64,000 bases of DNA from Polynucleobacter sp. JS-Mosq-20-D10 (GCF_018687755.1 NZ_CP061305.1:867099-931098); one strand, 5' to 3'; positions 34,959 through 43,846 are shown, counted from the stretch's first letter. The notes: generated by a model not told the origin, from the letters alone. A program made the numbers and translations.

Positions 34959-35067
34959 GCATAGTGCCATTTATATACTGTAAGTCATTGAAATAATGAG
35001 ATATTCGAACAACCACGAATTCTTCTAAGGAGTAGGGCGTACGTTCGAATCGTGCTTGGCAGGCCAA
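34959..35067 (+). repeat. tRNA-Arg-like repeat, copy R6 (full length)
   Basis: TTGCATAGTGCCATTTATATACTGTAAGTCATTGAAAT, then ATATTCGAACAACCACGAATT, CTTCTAAGGAGTAGGGC, GTACG-TTCGAAT-CGTGC and TTGGCAGGCCA. A change inside the T stem (A for the usual C side) still pairs by G-T wobble. This is the only repeat with both arms upstream of the alternative oxidase, which is flanked downstream by R7. The rest of 34835-35139 shows no gene. Confidence 0.8.
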
Positions 35068-35139
35068 ATATCAAAGCCCTAGGTAAGTAAAACAGAGACG
35101 TATGGGCACAAAAGTCAAAAAACACTTAAAGTATTTGTT

Positions 35140-35748
35140 ATGAAAGACGCCATCCACTACACCCCCATTCAATTTTCTGATCGAGTCGCCCTGTCATTTA
35201 CTAAGGGCATGCGTTTTTTTGCTGATACTTTTTTTAAGAAACGCTATGGGCACCGAGCTGTTGTTTTAGAAACCGTTGCAGGAGTTCCGGGAATGGTTGC
35301 TGGTATGTGGACTCATTTAACAAGTCTACGCAGTATGAAGGTGGGCTATGGACCAAAGATTCGCACGCTTTTAGCAGAGGCGGAGAACGAAAGAATGCAT
35401 TTAATGACCTTTATCGAGATTGCCAAGCCCAATATGTTTGAGCGCTATTTGGTCTTGATTACACAAGCCATTTTCTGGAATTTCTTTTTCATTATCTATG
35501 TATTTTTTCCAAGAACAGCACATCGCATAGTCGGCTATTTTGAGGAAGAGGCCGTCTACTCCTATACCGAATATTTAAAAGAAATTGACGAGGGGCGCAC
35601 GCCCAATGTTCCTGCTCCTAAGATTGCTATCGATTATTGGAAACTGGATGCCAATGCAACCTTGCGTGATGTCGTGATTGCCGTCCGAAATGATGAAGCC
35701 CATCATCGAGATACAAACCACCAATTTGCTAGTGACTATGATCGATAA
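35140..35748 (+). CDS. aox: Alternative oxidase (cyanide-insensitive quinol oxidase)
   Basis: A 202-residue di-iron protein that oxidises ubiquinol with O2 without pumping protons, at the inner membrane. All four iron-ligand motifs are present: LETVAGVPG (Glu44), NERMHL (Glu84, His87), FEEEAVYSYT and NDEAHHRD (Glu and His near residue 183-186). The helix YLVLITQAIFWNFFFIIYVFF is the usual interfacial or membrane-dipping stretch. It stands alone between repeats R6 and R7, which supports acquisition as a single cassette. Bacterial AOX gives respiration resistant to cyanide, sulfide or NO, and here it coexists with a cyanate/cyanase operon. Confidence 0.93.
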   Translation: MKDAIHYTPIQFSDRVALSFTKGMRFFADTFFKKRYGHRAVVLETVAGVPGMVAGMWTHLTSLRSMKVGYGPKIRTLLAEAENERMHLMTFIEIAKPNMFERYLVLITQAIFWNFFFIIYVFFPRTAHRIVGYFEEEAVYSYTEYLKEIDEGRTPNVPAPKIAIDYWKLDANATLRDVVIAVRNDEAHHRDTNHQFASDYDR

Positions 35749-35760
35749 TCTCATTTATTG

Positions 35761-35799
35761 ATGTGTAGGTCGCACGTTTGAATTGTGCTGGGTATGCCA
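35761..35799 (+). repeat. tRNA-Arg-like repeat, copy R7 (T arm and acceptor end)
   Basis: GTGTAGGTCGCACG-TTTGAAT-TGTGC-TGGGTATGCCA, 12 bases after the alternative oxidase stop. The T stem pairs with one G-T wobble. The left arm and the anticodon loop are missing. It forms the right border of the alternative oxidase cassette, with R6 as the left border. An apparent TTG start for the next gene inside this repeat is therefore not used. Confidence 0.75.
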
Positions 35800-35840
35800 A
35801 ATTTCATAATCAGCCCTTACCTATAAACTCTCAGTTTTAT

Positions 35841-37961
35841 ATGAAGAAGATGAATTCTAGAGGGCCTGTTTTTCGTAAAAAGGTACTAGCACTGTTCGCA
35901 AGCGGTATTTTTATTGAGCCAGCGCTTGCGAATCAGCCTGAGTATGAAGCCCCGCCACTCGATGAGATTGTGGTCTCAGCTAGTGGATATGAGCAAAAAA
36001 TATTAGATACAGCAGCCTCTATTAATGTAGTTAACCGCAATCAGATTCAAAACGGTCAAGCCATGGAGAACCTTTCCGAGCCATTGAATCGAGTGCCTGG
36101 TATTTTTGCCTTAAATCGTCAAAACTATGCGCAGGATCTTCAAATATCCTCCCGCGGCTTTGGAGCAAACTCGACTTTTGGTACGCGGGGCATCAAAATT
36201 TTTGTTGATAATATTCCCGGTACCGTCGCAGACGGACAGGGTCAGATCTCACATATTGATTTGCCATCCACTGAGCGAATTGAGGCTATGCGTGGCCCAT
36301 ACTCTGTTCTCTATGGCAATTCATCTGGCGGAGTTATTAGTGTCTTTACACAAGATGGTGGTCCAAATAACGTGGTAGAACCTTACTTTGAGGCGGGGTC
36401 TTACTCACAAAGAAAAGCAGGCGTTAAGGCAAATGGCATCTATCGCAATACTAATTATCTGCTGGACGTAGGAGATTTCCATACCAATGGCTATCGGGTG
36501 CATAGCGTAGCAGATCGATTTAATGCGAACTCAAAGCTTAAATTTAAGATGGGTGGTGACACAGCTGTCACGTTCATTGCTAATAATGTCAACTTAAGTG
36601 CTCAAGATCCACTTGGGCTAACGTCATCGCAATTAGCTGCTAACCCAAAACAAGCTGGCAATAGTGCCATTAGTCAAAATACACGTAAATCAGTTTTGCA
36701 GTCTCAGACGGGCGCTACGATTGATACACGTGTTGATCAAGACAATCAGCTATTGTTTACTCCCTATTATGGCCAGCGTCATGTCACCCAATTCCTTGCT
36801 GCTCAGAGTAACGGGGTCATTGATTTGAAGCGAAACTTTTATGGCATGGATAGCAAATGGGTTCATAAAAGCCAAATGCTAGAGATGCCATTTACAGTAG
36901 TCGGTGGCGTTGATATGAACGAGAATGATGATCATCGGTTGACCTATCAAAATAATGGGGGCGTTCAAGGAGCACTTGGTCAAAATTACCGCATGAGTGC
37001 CAAAAATTTTGATCAGTATGCACACTTAGATTGGCGCTTGCTTGAGCGCTTATCACTCAACATGGGCGCAAGAAATTCTACAACTACTTTGAGCTCAATT
37101 AGTAACAGCCCCGCACTAAATAATACGAGTAGTGGCTCCAATACTTATCAGGCACTCACCAGCATGATGTCATTGCAATATTATTTAACCGAGCTTTCCA
37201 ATGTATATGTCTCGTATGGGTCCAGTTTTGATACTCCTACGCTAAATCAGGTGACGTACAACTCCAATTTTAGTGGCTCAAATTTTGGTTTATTCGCTGC
37301 TACTACTAAACAGCTTGAATTTGGTTTTAAATCCAAAGTATCGAAGTCGGCCCAAGTCAATTTAGCCTTTTTTAACGCCAACACCACAAACGATATAGTG
37401 GTCGGGGCTTCGAGCTTTGGAAGAACTGCATTTACTAATGCTCCAAAGACGAATCGACAGGGGATGGAGCTTGGTTCGCAATTTATATTGCCTCATCATT
37501 TCGAAATGAATCTTGCTTACACCTGGTTAAATGCAATTGTTAAAGAAGCATATTCATATACTTATCAAGCTACTGGTATCCCGACAACAACCAATGTCGT
37601 GCTCAGCGGTAATCGAATTCCTGGCGTTCCCAATCAAGGTCTTTTTTCCGAGCTCCTTTGGGTCAAGCCTAATAAATCGATTGAGGCTGCAATAGAAGCG
37701 CGGGTCAATGGGTCTATGGCGGTCAATGACATCAACAGCTTGAGTATGGCAAATGGCTATGCCGTGATGAATATTCGCGGTGTTTTACGCCAAGAGCTTG
37801 CTGGCGGCTGGTCGACCTCACAATTTTTTAGGATCAACAACATATTAAATCGCTCATACGTTGGATCTGTCATTGTTAATCAGGCTAGTAGCCAGTTCTA
37901 TGAGTCTGCCCCCGGACGTAATTGGATGATCGGCGGCAATGCAAGCTATCAATTTAAGTAA
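35841..37961 (+). CDS. TonB-dependent outer-membrane receptor
   Basis: A protein of about 706 residues with a signal peptide (MKKMNSRGPVFRKKVLALFASG, cleavage near ALAN), a TonB box-like DEIVVSASG, and a plug domain with LSEPLNRVPGIFALNR, SSRGFGANSTFGTRGIKIFVDNIPG and RGPYSVLYGNSSGGVISVFT, then a beta-barrel of about 22 strands. The ATG at 35841 is chosen because the upstream TTG lies inside repeat R7. The last residue is Lys, not the usual aromatic. It imports a large or scarce ligand, and its neighbours, a PQQ-type dehydrogenase and a cytochrome c, suggest use of that ligand as a substrate or as a cofactor (for example PQQ). Confidence 0.9.
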   Translation: MKKMNSRGPVFRKKVLALFASGIFIEPALANQPEYEAPPLDEIVVSASGYEQKILDTAASINVVNRNQIQNGQAMENLSEPLNRVPGIFALNRQNYAQDLQISSRGFGANSTFGTRGIKIFVDNIPGTVADGQGQISHIDLPSTERIEAMRGPYSVLYGNSSGGVISVFTQDGGPNNVVEPYFEAGSYSQRKAGVKANGIYRNTNYLLDVGDFHTNGYRVHSVADRFNANSKLKFKMGGDTAVTFIANNVNLSAQDPLGLTSSQLAANPKQAGNSAISQNTRKSVLQSQTGATIDTRVDQDNQLLFTPYYGQRHVTQFLAAQSNGVIDLKRNFYGMDSKWVHKSQMLEMPFTVVGGVDMNENDDHRLTYQNNGGVQGALGQNYRMSAKNFDQYAHLDWRLLERLSLNMGARNSTTTLSSISNSPALNNTSSGSNTYQALTSMMSLQYYLTELSNVYVSYGSSFDTPTLNQVTYNSNFSGSNFGLFAATTKQLEFGFKSKVSKSAQVNLAFFNANTTNDIVVGASSFGRTAFTNAPKTNRQGMELGSQFILPHHFEMNLAYTWLNAIVKEAYSYTYQATGIPTTTNVVLSGNRIPGVPNQGLFSELLWVKPNKSIEAAIEARVNGSMAVNDINSLSMANGYAVMNIRGVLRQELAGGWSTSQFFRINNILNRSYVGSVIVNQASSQFYESAPGRNWMIGGNASYQFK

Positions 37962-38108
37962 GTTAAAAAAGTAACATATTGCCAATTTGTTGATGCTATA
38001 TAAGGCAAAACCCTAGTATCAGACTATAGCCATTACTCAAAAAAAGAATTAAATTGATTGCACTAACAATATAAATAAATTTAGTCAAAAAAAAGAATGG
38101 AAATAACC

Positions 38109-39368
38109 ATGACCCAGCGACTTATTTCAGCATCAACACTGTCGACCCTCGCCATGTCCTTGATGATTTTGCAAGGCTGTGCAACTACGCCCCCTCCTAA
38201 GGCCGAGGCTACCCCAGCTCCAGCGCCAGCATGGAAGCAGGGTATGGGGCCAGATATGGCCACTTCGACCTTGGCGCCAATGCCTGGGAAGATGACTGTT
38301 ACCTCAGCAGGCGACATTCCGATTGATAAGCTGAAATTACCCCCAGGCTTTAAGATCGAAGTCTGGGCAACTGGAATGCCCGGTGCGCGTGCGATGGCTC
38401 GTGGTGATAACGGCAAAATCTACATCGGCACCCGAGCTATTGGTCGCGTTTATGAATTAACCGATAACGGCAAAGAGCGCTCTAGCCGTGTGGTAGTGGA
38501 TAAGCTAGTTCAGCCCGCTGGCGTTGCATTTAAAAATGGTTCCTTGTACGTGATGGCTATCAATAAGGTTCTGCGTTACGACGGGATTGAAAAAAATCCA
38601 AGCGTGGCCCCAGTAGATCTCACTGCTAAATTTAATTTACCGCCCGAGCAACACCATAACTGGAAGTACATTGCATTCGGACCCGATGGGAAGCTTTACG
38701 TTCCATTTGGAGCGCCTTGCAATATTTGTGAGTTACCTACCCCTGAGTACGCTCAGATTCGTCGCTATAACGCTGATGGATCAGGCATGGAAGTACTCGC
38801 AACGGGAGTTCGCAATAGCGTCGGCTTTGATTGGCACCCTACGACTAAGCAACTCTGGTTTACCAATCATGGTCGTGACTGGATGGGTGACGATAAGCCT
38901 AATGACACACTCAATCGCATGGAAAAAACAGGCCTAAATTATGGCTTCCCTTATTGCCATGCAGGCAATATTCCAGACGATGTTGTGAAGAAGTCAAATC
39001 CCTGTGAGGGCGTAGAGCAACCTGTTACTTTAATGGGTCCTCATGCTGCCGTAATGGGAATGAAGTTTTACACGGGCAGTATGTTCCCTGCTGAATATAA
39101 AAATGCTGCCCTAGTTGCTCGTAAGGGTTCATGGAACCGCAATCAAAAGTCTGGTTATGACGTTGTCATGGTAAAGACTAGCGCAGATGGTAAAAATGCC
39201 AAGGTTACCCCGTTCATTACTGGTTTTATGAATCCGGCAGATAATTCATTCTGGGGACGTCCAGCCTATCTCATGCAGATGCCTGATGGCTCTATGTTGG
39301 TGTCGGATGAGCAGTTAGGTGCAATTTACCGAGTTACCTACAGCAAGCAGCTAGTAGCAGCTCAGTAA
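38109..39368 (+). CDS. PQQ-dependent sugar dehydrogenase-like (L-sorbosone dehydrogenase family) lipoprotein
   Basis: A protein of about 419 residues with a lipoprotein signal peptide: MTQRLISASTLSTLAMSLM, then lipobox LQGC. The mature protein is a beta-propeller with LPPGFKIEVWATGMPGARAMA, GDNGKIYIGTR, HHNWKYIAFGPDGKLYVPFG, PTTKQLWFTNHGRDWMGDDKPND, GLNYGFPYCHAG and GRPAYLMQMPDGSMLVSDE, matching the sorbosone dehydrogenase group of PQQ quinoproteins. An ATG 12 bases upstream (38097) is an alternative start. Electrons probably pass to the cytochrome c encoded 14 bases downstream. Confidence 0.82.
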   Translation: MTQRLISASTLSTLAMSLMILQGCATTPPPKAEATPAPAPAWKQGMGPDMATSTLAPMPGKMTVTSAGDIPIDKLKLPPGFKIEVWATGMPGARAMARGDNGKIYIGTRAIGRVYELTDNGKERSSRVVVDKLVQPAGVAFKNGSLYVMAINKVLRYDGIEKNPSVAPVDLTAKFNLPPEQHHNWKYIAFGPDGKLYVPFGAPCNICELPTPEYAQIRRYNADGSGMEVLATGVRNSVGFDWHPTTKQLWFTNHGRDWMGDDKPNDTLNRMEKTGLNYGFPYCHAGNIPDDVVKKSNPCEGVEQPVTLMGPHAAVMGMKFYTGSMFPAEYKNAALVARKGSWNRNQKSGYDVVMVKTSADGKNAKVTPFITGFMNPADNSFWGRPAYLMQMPDGSMLVSDEQLGAIYRVTYSKQLVAAQ

Positions 39369-39382
39369 TTCGCAGTATTGTT

Positions 39383-39961
39383 GTGAAGTATTTAAAAATA
39401 GCGGCGTTGGCCTTAGGACTCGTATGTTCTAGCGCAGCGCCGCTTTCCTTTGCGCAAGATATTAGTGCCAAGATTCAGGTTTGTGGCGCTTGCCATGGTT
39501 CTGATGGTAATTCTAAAATGATAGGCACCCCTTCTTTAGCGGGTCAGCCCAAGACTTTTCTAGAAAACCAATTGGTGATGATTCGTGAGGGTATGCGCAA
39601 CATTCCCGCTATGCAGGGGCAGCTTGATGGATTAAACGATGCTGCGATTGTTGCTATTGCAAAGTTTTACACCAGTAGTCCAGCCATATCGCAAGCGGAC
39701 TCTAGGAATGCTGCTTTATATGAAAAGGGTCAAGTTATTTCAAAAGAGGCTTTATGCGGAACATGCCATTTGCCCAGCTATGTTGGCAGAGATCAGATGC
39801 CACGAATTGCTGCTCAGAGAGAAGATTACCTTTTGTATAGTATGAGACAGTTTCGTTCAAATCAAGCTACGGGTAGGGATACAGTCATGGCGGCATCCCT
39901 GTATGGCATGACTGATGATGATTTAAAGGCAATTGCCCACTATCTGTCACAGTTACAGTAA
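39383..39961 (+). CDS. Periplasmic dihaem cytochrome c (c4-like)
   Basis: A 192-residue protein with a signal peptide (cleavage after SFAQ near residue 25) and two CxxCH haem sites, CGACH (34-38) and CGTCH (125-129), each followed by a Met-containing stretch as in class I domains. It begins at GTG (39383). The gene lies 14 bases after the sorbosone-type dehydrogenase, so it is the likely electron acceptor in the periplasm. The module TonB receptor - dehydrogenase - cytochrome c is bounded by repeats R7 and R8. Confidence 0.92.
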   Translation: MKYLKIAALALGLVCSSAAPLSFAQDISAKIQVCGACHGSDGNSKMIGTPSLAGQPKTFLENQLVMIREGMRNIPAMQGQLDGLNDAAIVAIAKFYTSSPAISQADSRNAALYEKGQVISKEALCGTCHLPSYVGRDQMPRIAAQREDYLLYSMRQFRSNQATGRDTVMAASLYGMTDDDLKAIAHYLSQLQ

Positions 39962-40041
39962 TCTAGCGATGAACTTTTTGAATGTTTAGCGCTGTTATAC
40001 CGATGTTTCAACTATCAATGACAAAAATCTAACTCTTACTT

Positions 40042-40153
40042 GCAAAGACAGAGTTTTACTACTAGTGTGTAAACCATTGAAATATATAGGATTTCGAAAA
40101 ATTGCGAAAGCTTCTAAGGCCTAGTTCGCACTTTAGAATCGTGCTGGGCGGCC
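40042..40153 (+). repeat. tRNA-Arg-like repeat, copy R8 (degenerate)
   Basis: GTGTAAACCATTGAAATATATAGGATTTCG, then GCTTCTAAGGCCTAGTTCGCAC-TTTAGAAT-CGTGC-TGGGCGGCCA. One base is lost in the acceptor part and the T stem is less perfect. It is the last copy: none was seen in the 24 kb to the right, where housekeeping genes begin. The rest of 39962-40276 carries the glt promoter region, with no clear element. Confidence 0.7.
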
Positions 40154-40276
40154 ACTCCGCCAGTCTTGCTTCCCGCCTCTTTTGTTCTATTCAGGGATAT
40201 TTGCCATATTCATTTTGATATCTATATATATACTAGTGCTGACACTTTTGAGATTCATAGACGATAGGAGAGATTC

Positions 40277-41191
40277 ATGAAAAGTAAAAAAATCGGTACC
40301 AACTATTTGATCGCTGCAACATTATTGTTGGGTGCTGTAAATGCCCATGCCGCAAGCCAGACGATGGATAAAATTAAATCTACTGGAGCGGTCACTATGG
40401 GCGTTCGTGAATCCTCTATTCCAATGTCATACACCATTGGCGATAGCCGCTTTGATGGCTATCACGTTGAGGTATGCCGAATGATTTTGGCTGACATAAA
40501 AGCGAATCTTGGCTTAAGCACTTTGCGCATTAACTATCAGCCTGTTACATCCCAGAACCGTGTGCCCTTAGTTCAAAACGGCACAGTAGACATTGAGTGC
40601 GGAACAACGACTAACAATACTGCACGCTCTAAGGATGTGGGTTTTGCCAACACACTTTACGTTGAAGAGGTTCGGATTGCAGTAAAAGCTAACTCTGGCA
40701 TCACTTCAATCTCTCAGTTAGCTGGTAAAAAAGTTGCTACAACTACCGGTACTACTTCTGTGCAGTTGCTACGTAAGCATGAAAAAGCCAATGGCGTTAA
40801 TTTTGACGAAGTATTTGGTAAGGATCATGCCGACAGCTTCTTATTACTAGAGTCGGGTCGCGCCGATGCGTTCGTAATGGATGGTTCAATTCTGGCCGGT
40901 AACATTGCTAACTCCAAGAATCCAAAGGACTATAAGATTGTTGGTGAGGTGCTGGCAACTGAGCCTATCGCCATCATGGTCCCTAAAAATGATCCAGAAT
41001 TTAAGGCTGCTGTAAATAGTGCGATTGCTAAGATTGTGGCAAACGGCAATATGCCTAAGCTTTGGAATAAATGGTTTTTAGCTCCAATTCCACCAAAGAA
41101 TATTGTTGTAGGTCTTGAATTGTCTCCGGCGACTAAAAACGCTTGGGCCAATCTCAACGACAAACCTGCTGAAGATTACAACAAAAAATAA
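40277..41191 (+). CDS. gltI: Glutamate/aspartate ABC transporter substrate-binding protein
   Basis: A 304-residue polar amino-acid binding protein (SBP_bac_3) with a signal peptide (cleavage after AHAA). Features: TMDKIKSTGAVTMGVRESSIPMSY, DGYHVEVCRMIL, NGTVDIECGTTTNNTARSKDV and ESGRADAFVMDG. It captures Glu or Asp in the periplasm. GGAG precedes the ATG. gltJ follows after 32 bases, then gltK and gltL, in the usual operon order. Confidence 0.92.
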   Translation: MKSKKIGTNYLIAATLLLGAVNAHAASQTMDKIKSTGAVTMGVRESSIPMSYTIGDSRFDGYHVEVCRMILADIKANLGLSTLRINYQPVTSQNRVPLVQNGTVDIECGTTTNNTARSKDVGFANTLYVEEVRIAVKANSGITSISQLAGKKVATTTGTTSVQLLRKHEKANGVNFDEVFGKDHADSFLLLESGRADAFVMDGSILAGNIANSKNPKDYKIVGEVLATEPIAIMVPKNDPEFKAAVNSAIAKIVANGNMPKLWNKWFLAPIPPKNIVVGLELSPATKNAWANLNDKPAEDYNKK

Positions 41192-41223
41192 TTGGTAGGC
41201 GTCACTAAATACGAGTCAACAAT

Positions 41224-42012
41224 ATGTCTTTAGATTTAGGTGTTTTTTGTAAGAACACCTTAGACGGGGAAGTGGTAGATCACTGCTTCTCCGCACTTTT
41301 TGGTTTGGCCCAAAACAGCGATCCAAGCTACTTGGATTGGCTGATGAAGGCTTGGGGCTGGACTTTGGCTGTAGCAGCCCTGAGTTTGACGCTTGCTTTA
41401 ATTTTGGGGGCGGTGATGGGTACTCTACGTACTCTGCCAACTAACAGCTCTCTGAATAGATGGCTGATTCGTATTTCTACTGCTTGGGTTGAGCTATTCA
41501 GAAATATCCCCATCTTGGTTCAAGTATTTCTTTGGTATCACGTTATCCCATCTTTTGTATTGCCCTTAAAGTCTCTGCCATCCTATTGGTTGGTGAGTAT
41601 CGCTCTTGGTTTCTTTACATCTGCTCGTATAGCTGAGCAGGTCAGGGCAGGTATTCAGGCGTTGCCAAGCGGACAAAGGGCTGCTGCAACTGCATTAGGT
41701 TTAACAACCATACAAAGTTATCGTTATGTTATCTTGCCGATGGCATTGCGGATTGTGATGCCACCACTGACTTCGGAGAGCATGAATCTTATTAAAAACT
41801 CTTCAGTGGCTTTTGCAGTTTCTGTACCAGAACTGACCTTATTTGCAATGCAGGCCCAAGAAGAAACATCTAGGGGTGTTGAAATCTACTTAGCAGTAAC
41901 CTTGCTATACGCGCTCTCAGCATTTGCAGTCAATCGAGTAATGACCTTAATTGAAAAGCGTAGTCGCATTCCTGGTTTTATTGTTTCTAATGATGCAAGC
42001 TTGGCTCACTAG
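41224..42012 (+). CDS. gltJ: Glutamate/aspartate ABC transporter permease GltJ
   Basis: A 262-residue permease with about five hydrophobic segments. The His/Glu-type permease domain is visible from residue 40 on, with the coupling loop RAGIQALPSGQRAAATALGLTTIQSYRYVILP. The N-terminus (DLGVFCKNTLDGE) lacks a long signal, as usual for GltJ. It is part of the glt operon, 20 bases before gltK. Confidence 0.9.
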   Translation: MSLDLGVFCKNTLDGEVVDHCFSALFGLAQNSDPSYLDWLMKAWGWTLAVAALSLTLALILGAVMGTLRTLPTNSSLNRWLIRISTAWVELFRNIPILVQVFLWYHVIPSFVLPLKSLPSYWLVSIALGFFTSARIAEQVRAGIQALPSGQRAAATALGLTTIQSYRYVILPMALRIVMPPLTSESMNLIKNSSVAFAVSVPELTLFAMQAQEETSRGVEIYLAVTLLYALSAFAVNRVMTLIEKRSRIPGFIVSNDASLAH

Positions 42013-42032
42013 GCGTTAATAGGATTAATGAC

Positions 42033-42701
42033 ATGCTGAGCTTAGATCTAAGTTTTTATAACTGGGAATTATTTACCAACTATATTCTGAAGGGCTTGGT
42101 ATTTAGTATTCAGTTAACGGTTTTTGCAACAGTTGGCGGCATCCTCTTTGGGACATTTTTGGCCTTAATGCGTTTGTCTGGACGGTCAGTATTGGTTTAT
42201 CCCGCTACCCTCTATGTCAATACGATGCGGTCTATTCCCTTAGTCATGGTGATTCTCTGGTTTTTCTTGCTCATCCCTATGTTGATTGGCAGACCCATTG
42301 GTGCAGATCTCTCGGCCACGATTACTTTCATCGCATTTGAGGCGGCATTTTTCTCGGAGATTGTGCGCGCTGGTATTCAATCAGTGCCGAAGGGGCAGAG
42401 TTATGCAGGGGAGGCTTTAGGTATGACTTATGGCCAAAAGATGCGGCTTGTAGTTTTGCCCCAAGCTTTTAGAAACATGATCCCTGTTTTTATGACTCAG
42501 ACTATTGTCTTGTTTCAAGACACTTCATTGGTCTATGCCATTGGCGCATATGACTTACTGAAGGGGTTTGAGATTGCTGGTAAAAATTACGGCCGCCCAA
42601 TTGAAACCTATATTTTGGCCGCAGCAACTTATTTTGTAATTTGTTTCTCGCTTTCTAAGGTAGTACGCAAGATACAAGCTAGAGTCGCTATTATTCGCTA
42701 A
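42033..42701 (+). CDS. gltK: Glutamate/aspartate ABC transporter permease GltK
   Basis: A 222-residue permease with five or so membrane helices and the coupling loop RAGIQSVPKGQSYAGEALGMTYGQKMRLVVLP. It forms the heterodimeric channel with GltJ. The ATG is at the expected place, MLSLDLSFYNWELF. gltL starts 31 bases later. Confidence 0.9.
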   Translation: MLSLDLSFYNWELFTNYILKGLVFSIQLTVFATVGGILFGTFLALMRLSGRSVLVYPATLYVNTMRSIPLVMVILWFFLLIPMLIGRPIGADLSATITFIAFEAAFFSEIVRAGIQSVPKGQSYAGEALGMTYGQKMRLVVLPQAFRNMIPVFMTQTIVLFQDTSLVYAIGAYDLLKGFEIAGKNYGRPIETYILAAATYFVICFSLSKVVRKIQARVAIIR

Positions 42702-42732
42702 TCTCATCCGGTGCAAAATTAAATAGATCATC

Positions 42733-43467
42733 ATGATTGAACTTCAAAACGTATCCAAATGGTATGGCTCATTTCAGGTGCTAACCGATTGCTCTACATC
42801 GATTAAAAAAGGTGAGGTAGTTGTGATTTGCGGGCCCTCTGGCTCTGGCAAATCCACCTTGATTAAAACCATCAACGCTCTCGAGCCTTTTCAGGCGGGT
42901 GAAATTACAGTTGATGGAGTTGCGCTACATGACCCAAAAACCAATTTACCAAAACTACGCTCACGTGTGGGCATGGTGTTTCAACACTTTGAGCTTTTCC
43001 CGCACCTCAGCGTTACCGAAAATCTGACGCTTGCCCAAATGAAGGTCTTAGGTAGATCGGTAGAAGAGGCCAAGACCCATGGCCTCAAGTATTTAGAGCG
43101 TGTTGGGCTAATGGCTCAAAAGGATAAGTTTCCTGGGCAGTTATCTGGTGGCCAGCAGCAACGAGTCGCAATTGCGCGTGCCTTAAGCATGGATCCGATT
43201 GTGATGTTATTTGATGAGCCAACTTCAGCCTTAGACCCCGAGATGGTGGGTGAGGTGCTAGATGTCATGGTGAAACTTGCTCATGAGGGGATGACCATGT
43301 GTTGCGTTACCCATGAAATGGGCTTTGCCCGCAAGGTAAGTCACCGCGTGATCTTTATGGATCAGGGCAAAATTATTGAAGACTGCAGCAAGGAGGAGTT
43401 CTTTGGCAATCCCGAAGCGAGATCGCCGAGAGCCAAAGATTTCCTCTCAAAAATCTTAGATTACTGA
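42733..43467 (+). CDS. gltL: Glutamate/aspartate ABC transporter ATP-binding protein
   Basis: A 244-residue ATPase with Walker A GPSGSGKST, Q loop VGMVFQHFELFPHL, signature LSGGQQQR, Walker B VMLFDEPTSALDPEMV and switch His in CVTHEMGFA. It is the typical polar amino-acid uptake type. The stop is 1 base from the end of the convergent CMD gene. Confidence 0.95.
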   Translation: MIELQNVSKWYGSFQVLTDCSTSIKKGEVVVICGPSGSGKSTLIKTINALEPFQAGEITVDGVALHDPKTNLPKLRSRVGMVFQHFELFPHLSVTENLTLAQMKVLGRSVEEAKTHGLKYLERVGLMAQKDKFPGQLSGGQQQRVAIARALSMDPIVMLFDEPTSALDPEMVGEVLDVMVKLAHEGMTMCCVTHEMGFARKVSHRVIFMDQGKIIEDCSKEEFFGNPEARSPRAKDFLSKILDY

Positions 43468-43468
43468 T

Positions 43469-43846
43469 CTAAATTCCCATCTCAGTAAAAACTTCCTTAG
43501 CGCATCTGAAGCTATCGATTGCTGCTGGTACTCCGCAGTAAATTGCAGCCTGCAAAAAGATTTCCTGAATATCCTCTTTGCTTAACCCGTTATTAATGGC
43601 ACCGCGCACATGAAGCTTAAGCTCATGGGGGCGATTTAAAGCGGTAATCATAGATAGATTAATGATGCTTCGGGTCCTGCGGTCAAGGCCAGGACGATTC
43701 CAGATTTCATTCCAGCAATATTCAGTAACTAATTCTTGCATGGGCATATTGAACGAATCGGCATTCTGGATGGATTTGTCTACATACTCCGCTCCCAGAA
43801 CCTCGCGGCGAGTTTTGAGTCCCTTTTCAAATGCTTCTTTGTTCAT
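43469..43846 (-). CDS. Carboxymuconolactone decarboxylase family protein
   Basis: A 125-residue protein of the CMD/PcaC type with LGAEYVDKSIQNA, EYCWNEIWNRPGLDRRTRSIINLSMITAL, HELKLHVRGAINNGLSKEDIQEIFLQAAIYCGVPAA and FRCAKEVF, the usual all-helical pattern. In full PcaC proteins it decarboxylates 4-carboxymuconolactone in protocatechuate degradation; here no other pca gene is near, so it may be a paralogue of unknown substrate. It stands alone on the minus strand. Confidence 0.88.
   Translation of the reverse strand: MNKEAFEKGLKTRREVLGAEYVDKSIQNADSFNMPMQELVTEYCWNEIWNRPGLDRRTRSIINLSMITALNRPHELKLHVRGAINNGLSKEDIQEIFLQAAIYCGVPAAIDSFRCAKEVFTEMGI

Noticed and set aside
35778..35840. N-terminal extension of the TonB receptor from TTG at 35778
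   Set aside because: The extension is repeat R7 DNA and the signal peptide starts at the ATG at 35841.
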